A stretch of DNA of 64,000 nucleotides from NCBI RefSeq assembly GCF_002023715.1, contig NZ_MAHX01000013.1, forward strand, positions 248,001-312,000. Direction: 5' to 3'. Position 1 is the stretch's first letter. Each line of letters begins with the position of its first letter. The translations under genes and the position numbers were made by a program. The stretch comes from Elizabethkingia occulta. Lineage in GTDB: Bacteria > Bacteroidota > Bacteroidia > Flavobacteriales > Weeksellaceae. A model generated the notes under the pieces. That model saw only the letters and a program-made list of their open reading frames with translations. It was not told where the DNA came from and did not search any database. Of the stretch, positions 1-7,162 are shown piece by piece.

Positions 1-129
1 CACTTGCTCCAACTGCGTCTGGAATTTAGAAAAATCCATGAGTTTACTAATAGCTGCATATATAAACAGCAATATGAAAAAATAAGTTGTAAACTGTATA
101 AGCCTTGTTTTGATTCTATTTGTTTCCAT
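1..129 (-). CDS. MauE/DoxX-like membrane protein (partial, cut by left edge)
   Basis: This gene runs off the left edge; 43 codons remain, read leftward from an ATG at 129. The protein starts METNRIKTRLIQF, has one hydrophobic helix at about residues 11-28, and continues with ISKLMDFSKFQTQL. That opening resembles MauE/DoxX-type four-helix membrane proteins of Flavobacteria, which are linked to thiol or redox chemistry at the inner membrane. It starts 11 bases after the preceding 63-aa gene ends, so it is probably the third gene of the leftward operon that begins with the lipoprotein. The family call rests on one helix and a short motif only. Confidence 0.6.
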   Translation of the reverse strand, partial: METNRIKTRLIQFTTYFFILLFIYAAISKLMDFSKFQTQLEQV

Positions 130-140
130 TATCAAAAAAA

Positions 141-332
141 TTATCCTTTTCTAACTAAAATCCATTTTACATTCTTACCGCAATATGTTGGCATTATTTC
201 TCCTTTTGAGATATAAACGACCGTGCTGATTTTTCCTTCAGTTTCCCATTCCCCGCTAACCGTACATTTCTTTCCAGTGCTTAGTGATATTTCTTTGTTT
301 TCCACTCCTATGGTTTTAAAGGTTGAGTACAT
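141..332 (-). CDS. Small hypothetical protein, 63 aa
   Basis: A 63-aa protein with two cysteines (in KKCTVSGEWETEGK and PTYCGKNVKW). The pattern of G-x-W, then a β-rich stretch, K-G-E-x-x-P and a terminal W-x-L-V resembles small Bacteroidota proteins that often accompany lipoprotein or peptide operons, but I cannot name the family. The ATG lies 9 bases after the lipoprotein stop codon and the stop lies 11 bases before the DoxX-like gene, which supports one operon. No signal peptide is visible. It could still be a chance frame. Confidence 0.5.
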   Translation of the reverse strand: MYSTFKTIGVENKEISLSTGKKCTVSGEWETEGKISTVVYISKGEIMPTYCGKNVKWILVRKG

Positions 333-341
333 TAAAATGTA

Positions 342-590
342 TTACCTGACGGTATCCTTTTTAATCCTCCAATGCTGTTTGTCCCTTTTAGGCTCCTCAT
401 CATCTTTTGCTGCCTGATCCTGATCTGTTTCTTCAGAAGCACTGTTTTTATTTTGGGCTGATATTTTTTGGCTTTGCAATTTTGTACTTTGTTCTTTCTG
501 CTGCGGATTATTCAAATCTGAAACATCTCTTTCACATGAGTACATAAATATTACGGAAGCTAAACTTAAAATTGAGATATACTTTTTCAT
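342..590 (-). CDS. Small lipoprotein, 82 aa
   Basis: The N-terminus MKKYISILSLASVIFMYSC is a typical lipoprotein signal: two lysines, a hydrophobic core and a lipobox ending at Cys19. The mature part is short, charged and rich in Q, K, S, D and E (QKISAQNKNSASEE), as in disordered surface lipoproteins of Bacteroidota. It is the first gene of a leftward operon and is divergent from the TPR/AraC regulator at 850. The 259 bases between the two carry a 54-bp perfect palindrome, so this regulator may control the gene. Its function is unknown. Confidence 0.7.
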   Translation of the reverse strand: MKKYISILSLASVIFMYSCERDVSDLNNPQQKEQSTKLQSQKISAQNKNSASEETDQDQAAKDDEEPKRDKQHWRIKKDTVR

Positions 591-683
591 GATTATTAAT
601 GATGGTTTAAAAGTTATCCCGGCCGGTTTTATGAGTAGAATTCTGAGGCTAAATTAGAATGACTAAGCATTTGAAAAAAGCAA

Positions 684-737
684 TAGTGGGTAGAAAGGAT
701 ACTTTATGACGTCATAAAGTATCCTTTCTACCCACTA
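684..737. repeat. 54-bp perfect palindrome between divergent genes
   Basis: Bases 684-710 are the exact reverse complement of 711-737, with no loop; the centre reads ATGACGTCAT. It lies in the divergent intergenic region between the lipoprotein gene (start 590) and the TPR/AraC regulator (start 850). It could be an operator, a cruciform or the signature of a small palindromic repeat family. There is no T-tract on either side, so it does not look like an ordinary terminator. Confidence 0.9.
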
Positions 738-829
738 AATATTGTTTTACATGACTGAATATCAGGTTGTAATAAATATCTTTTGTTTTTGAACTGAAAA
801 TAAGTCTCCAAATGATGATTTTAATTAAT

Positions 830-860
830 TTAGTGGACATTTTTTCGATATGTCCACTAA
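830..860 (+). promoter_or_regulatory. Inverted repeat enclosing the start codon of the TPR/AraC regulator
   Basis: TTAGTGGACAT (830-840) and ATGTCCACTAA (850-860) are perfect 11-bp inverted arms around a 9-base loop. The right arm begins with the ATG start codon at 850. In mRNA this hairpin would bury the start codon; in DNA it could be a dimeric protein binding site. Either reading suggests control of the regulator's own expression, which is inference. Confidence 0.7.
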
Positions 861-2577
861 TAATAAAATATTGTTACTAATTTTTAATTGCCTATTGATG
901 TTATTACAAGGGCAAAAACCTATTGAAAAATATCAGGTAGAATCTTATAAGAAAATTTCGGGCTTAATTGATGCTTATTCTGAAAATGATGAAAGGGCCT
1001 TAGAATTTGTGAGAATGTATATTGAGAAAGCGAAGGAAGAGTGTAATTATAAAGAACTGATCCAGGGGTATGAAGAGGCAATTTATTATAGTAAGGATAT
1101 TGATGTTAAGCTAATTTATGCAGATAGCGCCATTATAGCAGCTAAAAAATATAATAATCCTGATCAGATTTCTAGGTCTTATCTGGGTAAAGGTATTATT
1201 TACTATTATAACAAAAGGCATTATAAACCTGCTCTTGAACAGTATTTACTGGCTTTTAAGTTTTCAAAAGACTCGAAGGATAATTATCTTAAAAACAAAA
1301 TCATTTATCATTTAGGAATGGTGAAAAGCTATTTAGGATATTATAAAGAGGCAGCTGAACTTTTTGAATTATCTGCCCAATATTTTGAAAAAAATATGGT
1401 AAAAAATCTTCATCCGAATCTTAAGCTTAATAATGAATCCGGATATTTTAACAGTATTTACCGCTTAAGCAGTTGTTACAAAAACCTACAGTTATTCCAT
1501 AAGGAGGATTCTCTCATTCATATTGGTTTGGAAAGGCTGTATAATACCAAACAACTGTCCTTAGAGTATGGCTATTTTCAAAAAGGTAAAGGAATTCAGC
1601 TCCTAAGAGAAAATAAATTAGATGAATCATTAAAATATTTAAAGCTTTCTAAAAATATCCTAAGTCATAATCAGGATTATGCATCATTAACTACAGTTTA
1701 TTTTTATATAGGTAAAGCTTATTGGTTGAATGATAAGAGGGGAGAATCACTACTTTACTTAAATAAGGTTGACTCACTGGTGAATCGATTCTGGGTTATT
1801 ACCCCTGAAATTAGAGGTGGCTATGAATATTTAATTCATGATGCCAAGCAAAACAGGGACTCTAAAAAACAACTGTATTATACCAATCAATTATTGAAGG
1901 CAGATTCCATCATTAATACTGATTTTGCAATGCTTTCATCAAAAATTCATCGTGAATATGATACAGATACTTTACTGAAAGAAAAAAATAGTCTTGAGAG
2001 GAAAAAAAATATCAGTGTTATCATACTTTGCCTTTCTATAATTACAGGTTCGATTATACTGTATTTTTTAGTTGTGAGATTTCGGAAGAAGGAGAAAGAA
2101 CTTAATGCCAGGTATCAGGAATTATCAGAAAGATTCAATAATTATTCAGAGACAACTGATCCGTTTAATAGGTCTTTACAGGTTTCTTTAACTGAAAAAA
2201 ATGAATATAGCTTTGAAGCCATTGAAGAGGTCAAGTTAAAACTTGAAAATTTTGAAAAGAGTAAGCAATTTCTCCAAGGTAGTCTGACACTACCGATTGT
2301 TGCTAAAATGATTGATAGTCATCGAACTCTTTTATCTTATGTTCTCAACGAACACTATAATCTTACTTTTACGATGTATCTGAAAACTTTGCGTATTAGA
2401 TATGTTACCAATCTTTTGCTTGAAGATCCTAAATACCTTAATTACAGTACAGATGGGTTGACACAGATATGTGGAATGGCCAACCGACAGGTTTTTTCGG
2501 AACATTTTATGGAGATCAATGGTATGAGACCTACTGACTTTATAAGGAAAAGAAAAGAAGAATTAAAGAAAATTTAA
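850..2577 (+). CDS. TPR-containing membrane regulator with AraC-type DNA-binding domain
   Basis: This 575-aa protein starts with a signal-like segment (NKILLLIFNCLLMLL). A long helical region follows with TPR-like repeats, for example PALEQYLLAFKFSKDSKD and YKEAAELFELSAQYFE. One transmembrane helix lies at about residues 387-408, then a coiled segment, then an AraC-type helix-turn-helix domain at about residues 470-575 (LPIVAKMIDSHRTLLSYVLN, then the second HTH ending NGMRPTDFIRKRKEEL). The layout matches Bacteroidota one-component regulators that sense outside or in the periplasm and bind DNA in the cytoplasm. It sits directly upstream of rteC and may control element functions or the divergent lipoprotein operon. 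The 850 start is preferred because it provides the signal segment. Confidence 0.8.
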   Translation: MSTNNKILLLIFNCLLMLLQGQKPIEKYQVESYKKISGLIDAYSENDERALEFVRMYIEKAKEECNYKELIQGYEEAIYYSKDIDVKLIYADSAIIAAKKYNNPDQISRSYLGKGIIYYYNKRHYKPALEQYLLAFKFSKDSKDNYLKNKIIYHLGMVKSYLGYYKEAAELFELSAQYFEKNMVKNLHPNLKLNNESGYFNSIYRLSSCYKNLQLFHKEDSLIHIGLERLYNTKQLSLEYGYFQKGKGIQLLRENKLDESLKYLKLSKNILSHNQDYASLTTVYFYIGKAYWLNDKRGESLLYLNKVDSLVNRFWVITPEIRGGYEYLIHDAKQNRDSKKQLYYTNQLLKADSIINTDFAMLSSKIHREYDTDTLLKEKNSLERKKNISVIILCLSIITGSIILYFLVVRFRKKEKELNARYQELSERFNNYSETTDPFNRSLQVSLTEKNEYSFEAIEEVKLKLENFEKSKQFLQGSLTLPIVAKMIDSHRTLLSYVLNEHYNLTFTMYLKTLRIRYVTNLLLEDPKYLNYSTDGLTQICGMANRQVFSEHFMEINGMRPTDFIRKRKEELKKI

Positions 2578-2624
2578 GATTTATTTTAGCCCGATTTTTA
2601 CGTCAGAATTTAAAAAAATAACGT

Positions 2625-3470
2625 ATGAATCGACAAAATTTCAGAAAAAAAATTGATGAGCTTTGGAAAAATTTGCAGACATCTGTGGATCAGATTAACA
2701 GAGGGGATAATGATATTGTTCTTAAGTCTGAGGAAATACTGATGGAAACGGACACTGCTATTCGAGAGCTAAAGAATCTTCTGAAGCAATACCATTTTTC
2801 AGATTGGAGTGATGAGATCCATTTCTTTAAGAACACCAAACCGCAATTTACCGCAATTTATATTTACTATTCCAAAATCCTGGCAATAGAAGCCTCAAAA
2901 CCTTATGCTGATTCTCATGCATTAAAATTATATTATGAAAACGAGAGATCTAATCTTCTATACTTTTATAATGAGCAAAAAGAATTCATCAGTTATTACC
3001 GCCGGAAATCTACTTATTTGGATAAAAAATACTTTGTCCGTTTTAAATTTGACTTTAAATTAAAGCTTAGTCCGGAGTTATACAGCTATGATGAGGAATT
3101 TTCTACATCTCATGATCATATTGTTTCTCAGATTCTTGCCAATGACCTTTTAGATTATTATTTGACAAGTAAAATTAATACAGGGCAGAGCGAAGAGAAA
3201 TCAATCAGTCAAATTAAAAATCTGGAATGGACGGCTCCTAAAGTAGCGCTTATTGAACTATTATATGCACTTCATCAGACCAGGTGTTTTAATGGAGGGC
3301 ATTCTGATTTAGCGGAGCTTTTCCGTTGGGCAGAGAATTCATTAAATATCAATTTGGGAAATTATCATAAAATTTTAGGTGAAATACGACTGAGAAAAAC
3401 CGATAGAACTAAATTTTTGCTGCTACTGAGGAATAATTTAGAGCGGTATCTGGATGATATGGACATTTAG
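2625..3470 (+). CDS. rteC: RteC-family regulator of conjugative element
   Basis: This 281-aa protein matches the RteC family of Bacteroidota conjugative elements. Its N-terminus (FRKKIDELWKNLQ) is helical, the middle contains YFVRFKFDFKLKLSPELYSY, and the C-terminal half ends in a winged-helix-like segment (ALHQTRCFNGGHSDLAELFR, then NYHKILGEIRLRKTDRTKFL). In CTnDOT, RteC activates excision genes after induction by RteA/RteB. No RteA/RteB two-component pair is visible here; the upstream TPR/AraC protein, 47 bases away, may take that place. The small HTH genes downstream could be its targets. Family assignment is fairly secure; the regulatory circuit is inferred. Confidence 0.85.
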   Translation: MNRQNFRKKIDELWKNLQTSVDQINRGDNDIVLKSEEILMETDTAIRELKNLLKQYHFSDWSDEIHFFKNTKPQFTAIYIYYSKILAIEASKPYADSHALKLYYENERSNLLYFYNEQKEFISYYRRKSTYLDKKYFVRFKFDFKLKLSPELYSYDEEFSTSHDHIVSQILANDLLDYYLTSKINTGQSEEKSISQIKNLEWTAPKVALIELLYALHQTRCFNGGHSDLAELFRWAENSLNINLGNYHKILGEIRLRKTDRTKFLLLLRNNLERYLDDMDI

Positions 3471-3545
3471 ATTATTTTATTTTTTAGAGATAATACACAT
3501 TTCATTGTTTCCTTCTCCTCTTTACTGGTGATGTATAGGATGGAA

Positions 3546-3577
3546 TCTTTCGGTAGTACCGAAAAACTACCGAAAGA
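3546..3577. promoter_or_regulatory. Inverted repeat upstream of small HTH gene, probable operator
   Basis: TCTTTCGGTAGT (3546-3557) and ACTACCGAAAGA (3566-3577) are perfect 12-bp inverted arms with an 8-base spacer that repeats ACCGAAAA. It lies 50 bases before the HTH gene at 3627 and no T-tract follows, so an operator is more likely than a terminator. RteC or the HTH protein itself are candidate binders. Confidence 0.55.
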
Positions 3578-3626
3578 AATTCCGCCTGATTCCGAAAATT
3601 TGCCTCAATAAATAATTTTTGAAATC

Positions 3627-3887
3627 ATGGCAATATCGATCATCACTAAAGAAGATCTTCAGCAGTTTAAAATAGAACTGCTGGAAGGTATTAAAGAGCT
3701 ACTTCAGGTAAGAACGACAGAGCAGAAACTATGGGTTCGGACTGCTGAAGTTAAAGAGCTACTTAATATTTCTTCGGGAACACTACAGAATCTCAGGATC
3801 AATGGAACCCTTTCTTATACGAAAGTAGTGGGGCTTTTGTATTACAATTACAAAGACATTGAGAAGCTTCTTATGAAATCCAAATAA
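3627..3887 (+). CDS. Small helix-turn-helix protein, 86 aa (excisionase-like)
   Basis: The C-terminal half (LWVRTAEVKELLNISSGTL, then QNLRINGTLSYTKVVG and YYNYKDIEKLLMK) is the MerR/excisionase-like winged HTH common in Bacteroidota mobile elements. The N-terminal 35 residues form a helix that may mediate dimerisation. Such proteins act as excisionases or as small transcription factors. It is separated by 17 bases from the next gene and preceded by a strong inverted repeat. With no integrase in the window, a replication or transcription role is as likely as excision. Confidence 0.75.
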   Translation: MAISIITKEDLQQFKIELLEGIKELLQVRTTEQKLWVRTAEVKELLNISSGTLQNLRINGTLSYTKVVGLLYYNYKDIEKLLMKSK

Positions 3888-3904
3888 TATCTAAAAAGGC
3901 AATC

Positions 3905-4447
3905 ATGAACCAAACTAAAGATATTATCAATTTTTTTGAGCATGTCATTAAGGACAATAGGCTATGTCCTTCCCATATCAGTATATATGTTGCGCTTTTT
4001 CAGTTTTGGAGTAAAAGCGGGTTTCAAAATCCTTTTCGTATCTGCCGTTCGGAGGTCATGAAATTAGGTAAGATAAAATCTTTCGGAACTTACCACAGGT
4101 GTATCAAAGAACTACATTTGGCAGGATTCATTGTTTATTCTCCCAGTTATGACGCTTATAAAGGAAGTCTTGTTGAGATTATTGATTTTGACGACCCTGA
4201 AATTTTTTCAAATACAGCATTATGCGAGCAGGAATTATCGATACAAAAGGAAAATCATTTTTGTATACCTGAATTTTATGAAGTAGAGTTGTATTTTAAA
4301 GAACGTGATTTACTTTCCACCCAGGCAAATAAGTTCTATTCTTTTTATAATTCTCGGGATTGGAAATTAAGTGGGGGGAAATTAATGAACAGCTGGCAGG
4401 CTGCTGCAAGGAACTGGATTGCTAAAGAGGGAAGATTAGGGAGCTAA
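3905..4447 (+). CDS. Winged-helix replication-type protein, 180 aa
   Basis: The N-terminal region (residues ~15-95: PSHISIYVALFQFWSKSGF, then FRICRSEVMKLGKIKSFGTY) looks like a winged helix found in replication or plasmid proteins. The C-terminus (NKFYSFYNSRDWKLSGGKL, then MNSWQAAARNWI) has the aromatic-rich motif seen at the ends of DnaD/DnaT-like and phage replication proteins. The protein at 4729 ends with a related motif, so both may load helicase or prime replication with the initiator at 5756. The precise function is not known. Confidence 0.65.
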   Translation: MNQTKDIINFFEHVIKDNRLCPSHISIYVALFQFWSKSGFQNPFRICRSEVMKLGKIKSFGTYHRCIKELHLAGFIVYSPSYDAYKGSLVEIIDFDDPEIFSNTALCEQELSIQKENHFCIPEFYEVELYFKERDLLSTQANKFYSFYNSRDWKLSGGKLMNSWQAAARNWIAKEGRLGS

Positions 4448-4477
4448 AATTCAAAACTTTCAGTAAAATAAAAGAGA

Positions 4478-4729
4478 ATGAAAAAGATAGATCCACAAAC
4501 ACCTATTTGGAAACTGACCGTTGAGGAATTTTTGGAAATAGCTAAAAGTCTTGGTTTAGAGAGTAGATATGAATACGGACTGAAAGGATTGGCAAAGGTT
4601 CTTGGATGTTCTGTATCAAAAGCTTCTGAAATAAAATCTTCAGGAATTCTGGATGAAGCTATTATTCAAAAAGGGAAGATTATCATTATTGATAAGCAAA
4701 AAGTATTGGAGCTTTTAGCCAGGAAGTAA
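4478..4729 (+). CDS. Small HTH protein, 83 aa
   Basis: The protein contains a DNA-binding-like segment (YGLKGLAKVLGCSVSKASEI, KSSGILDEAIIQKGKIIIID) that fits the DUF3853-like or excisionase-type HTH in Bacteroidota elements. The stop codon shares one base with the next gene's ATG at 4729 (TAATG), so translation is probably coupled. It lies within a run of small DNA-binding genes ahead of the replication initiator. A role as excisionase-like or regulatory protein is inferred. Confidence 0.7.
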   Translation: MKKIDPQTPIWKLTVEEFLEIAKSLGLESRYEYGLKGLAKVLGCSVSKASEIKSSGILDEAIIQKGKIIIIDKQKVLELLARK

Positions 4730-5433
4730 TGATGTATTATTTGGAGCTCATACAAAGGTTTTGGGAATTTGGTCCAAAAGCAAGGCTCAGTACTACTGCT
4801 ATTGTGATATACCTGTATCTTCTGAAGCTGGCCAGTGATAATAACGGATACAATGTCGCTATTTCCGATGTAATGCTGAGTGAAACGTTAGGTTTAACGA
4901 GAAAAACGATAAAACCTGCCAAAGAAGCGCTAAGGAATTTGGGACTAATTCAGTATGAAAGTAGAAAAGGACTTTCCTGTTCTTACAGAATCGTACTAGA
5001 TTATCCTTTACAAGTTCCCGGTCAAGAAAAAGTTCAACAGGCAGAAAAGAACCTCCAGGCATCAATTGTGGAAAAAAGTGAGAATTCACCTCTGGTAGAG
5101 CTATCTGGTATACCTATTCCCGAAACTACAGAGCAAAAAGAGAATACACTCTTATACAATAATGATGCTGAGTCTTTTAAAACAATCAAGGGACCTTCTT
5201 TGGAAGAGTTTATGGCGTATGCACATACATTAGATTGTTACGAGGGCTCTATGGATTTAGATATTGAGGAGAAATACGCTTTATGGGCGGGTAATGGCTG
5301 GCGAAATAATTTGGGGAAACCCATAACCAACTGGAAATCCTCATTGAAAAATATTTTACCCTATATGAAAAACAAAACTGATAACGGACTGTTTTCCGTA
5401 GAGTCAATACCTAATATTAAACACCCAAAGTAA
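4729..5433 (+). CDS. Winged-helix replication-type protein, 234 aa
   Basis: The N-terminal ~90 residues form a winged helix (ARLSTTAIVIYLYLLKLASD, MLSETLGLTRKTIKPAKEAL, RNLGLIQYESRKG), typical of helix-turn-helix proteins upstream of plasmid or phage replication genes. A charged linker follows, then a C-terminal motif (KYALWAGNGWRNNLGKPI, TNWKSSLKNILPYM) similar to that of the 180-aa protein at 3905 and to DnaT/DnaD-like proteins. It overlaps the preceding stop by one base. A role in replication initiation is an inference from motif and position. Confidence 0.65.
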   Translation: MMYYLELIQRFWEFGPKARLSTTAIVIYLYLLKLASDNNGYNVAISDVMLSETLGLTRKTIKPAKEALRNLGLIQYESRKGLSCSYRIVLDYPLQVPGQEKVQQAEKNLQASIVEKSENSPLVELSGIPIPETTEQKENTLLYNNDAESFKTIKGPSLEEFMAYAHTLDCYEGSMDLDIEEKYALWAGNGWRNNLGKPITNWKSSLKNILPYMKNKTDNGLFSVESIPNIKHPK

Positions 5434-5489
5434 CCCTTAAACAGTAAAATTACAAATGTTTATCTATTAAAATTTAAAAAAATAATAAA

Positions 5490-5696
5490 ATGAAATTATC
5501 AGATTTAAAACTCGGGCAAAAAGTAAGCGTAAATGGTATTCCCTCTGAGTATCAGGGAATCCGCAAAGTTAAAATTCCAAACTTCGGGAAAGTAGAAAAA
5601 AGAGTTTTCAGAGCAGATGAAACAGGAGAGTATATATATTATAATATCATTGATGGAGCAAAAACACTCAAAAGTTTGGGTATTAAATTGTTATAG
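5490..5696 (+). CDS. Small hypothetical protein, 68 aa
   Basis: A 68-aa protein (MKLSDLKLGQKVSVNGIPSE at the start) predicted to be mostly β-strands, resembling a small SH3-like barrel. It lies between the winged-helix gene and the replication initiator, 59 bases before the latter. An ATG preceded by an A-rich leader supports the start. I do not recognise a family. Confidence 0.55.
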   Translation: MKLSDLKLGQKVSVNGIPSEYQGIRKVKIPNFGKVEKRVFRADETGEYIYYNIIDGAKTLKSLGIKLL

Positions 5697-5755
5697 AACC
5701 CCATGCAAATAACGTTCTGCAAAGAAAACAATATTAATGCACATAAATATAGATT

Positions 5756-6853
5756 ATGGCTGTTTTGGAAAAAGATTTGAGGCTTGTCAGGAAGAAATTT
5801 GAAGATAAAGGCGAAAAAAATCCCGATAGAATACGCCTTGGAAATCATTTTGTAGACGATTTTATTTTTGAAGACCAGGAGGCTGCTGATATTCCTATTA
5901 ATGCACTTCGTGTTATTTTTAATATTATTTCTATTATCAGTAGTGAACAGTTCCGGCCTGAAGACCGCCCGAAGCAGCTTTCTCTGTTTGACGAGGAGTT
6001 TGAAACTGAAAATAATATTTTTGCATCTATTAAGATCAGGAATAATAAAATATCTCCAAGTGGCTCGACAAAACAAGTTATAGAAGCGTATGAGTTTTTG
6101 GCCCGATTTAAGATGGGCTGGTATAAATCACTAAACTCCGGGGGAAGGGAGATTAAAACCTTTGGAGGGCTTATTTCCACACCAAGTTATGATCAGCGTG
6201 GATATACAAGCTTTCTGATCAGTAGCTATTGGCTGAAGAAGCTAATGATTATTCCAGAGTATAATTATATCCTTTATAATCTGGTTTATAATATCAGAAA
6301 CAACAAACATATTATTTTTGCCATCTGGCTTTCAAAGCTTCCTGAAGGAGGGACAATGATGAAACTTTCTTCACTGAATAAAAAGTTTGGACTGAACTAT
6401 AAAAGTGCTAATGATTTTTGTTTCAAGTTTCTTAAAACTGCAAAAATAAATTTCAACAAATACAATAACCTTTCATTCAACTATCATTATAAAGGGGATT
6501 CTATTTTCATTCATCCTTTTTATATCAGAATGATAACTGATAAAGATATACTGGAGAATACACCAGAAAAGTCAAAAATTACAAGAAGGTTATATTATTT
6601 CAGAAAAAGATATAGTTTACAGGAGCAAGAAATGCTTCAGTTTACTTACCAATACAAAACGATACCACAAACCCGTAAGCTCATAGAAAAGGCTTTCAGT
6701 GAATTCATAAGAATTAACAGGCTGAAAGGGATACAATCTACACATTTTCAGGGAGTGGCTTTTTTGAGCAAAATACAGGAACATATTATACAATTATATG
6801 GAGAAACGAAGATGGCGGAAATACTGCCAAACGGTTATCCTGTTATTCTCTGA
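5756..6853 (+). CDS. Replication initiator protein (iteron type)
   Basis: A 365-aa basic protein. A charged N-terminus is followed by two winged-helix-like regions (for example KMGWYKSLNSGGREIKTFGG and FAIWLSKLPEGGTMMKLSSL with NKKFGLNYKSANDFCFKF), the general layout of Rep_3/RepB-like initiators. The strongest evidence is position: five 17-bp direct repeats begin two bases after its stop codon, as expected for an initiator next to its iteron origin. Primase-like, SSB and ParA genes follow on the element. The exact Rep family is not certain from sequence alone. Confidence 0.7.
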   Translation: MAVLEKDLRLVRKKFEDKGEKNPDRIRLGNHFVDDFIFEDQEAADIPINALRVIFNIISIISSEQFRPEDRPKQLSLFDEEFETENNIFASIKIRNNKISPSGSTKQVIEAYEFLARFKMGWYKSLNSGGREIKTFGGLISTPSYDQRGYTSFLISSYWLKKLMIIPEYNYILYNLVYNIRNNKHIIFAIWLSKLPEGGTMMKLSSLNKKFGLNYKSANDFCFKFLKTAKINFNKYNNLSFNYHYKGDSIFIHPFYIRMITDKDILENTPEKSKITRRLYYFRKRYSLQEQEMLQFTYQYKTIPQTRKLIEKAFSEFIRINRLKGIQSTHFQGVAFLSKIQEHIIQLYGETKMAEILPNGYPVIL

Positions 6854-6854
6854 T

Positions 6855-7034
6855 TTCGGAATTGCACTCATGTAGGTATTGTAAATCCTATAAAAATTGT
6901 AGATAAGGTAAAAATAGCAGAAGAAAACAAAATCAGATTCGGAATTGTACTCATCTGGTAAAAGCTGTTTTTTCGGAATTACACTCATTTTTGTTTCGGA
7001 ATTGTACTCATGGGGTATTCGGAATTGTACTCAT
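6855..7034. repeat. Iteron array, probable replication origin (oriV)
   Basis: Five direct copies of TTCGGAATTGTACTCAT start at 6855, 6938, 6972, 6995 and 7018. Copies 1 and 3 differ from the others by one base (GCACTCAT and ACACTCAT). The last three are about two helical turns apart (23 bases). AT-rich sequence surrounds them, and they sit directly behind the initiator gene. This is the standard organisation of an iteron-controlled origin. Confidence 0.85.
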
Positions 7035-7162
7035 TCCGGATTGAAGATGGATGCTTTGTCATAGGACAGTGTGGCTAATCACTAAAAGTATATTAAAAGT
7101 AATTAAAAGTCTTTTTTTATTTAAAAGGAAAAGAGACGAGAAAATTTGCATTGAAAAAAAAA

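Noticed and set aside
4-216. Open frame on the + strand at the left edge
   Set aside because: It lies across the minus-strand DoxX-like frame and the 63-aa gene, and its product has no protein-like features.
5639-6180. Minus-strand frames opposite the replication initiator
   Set aside because: They are shadows of the initiator gene with no support of their own.
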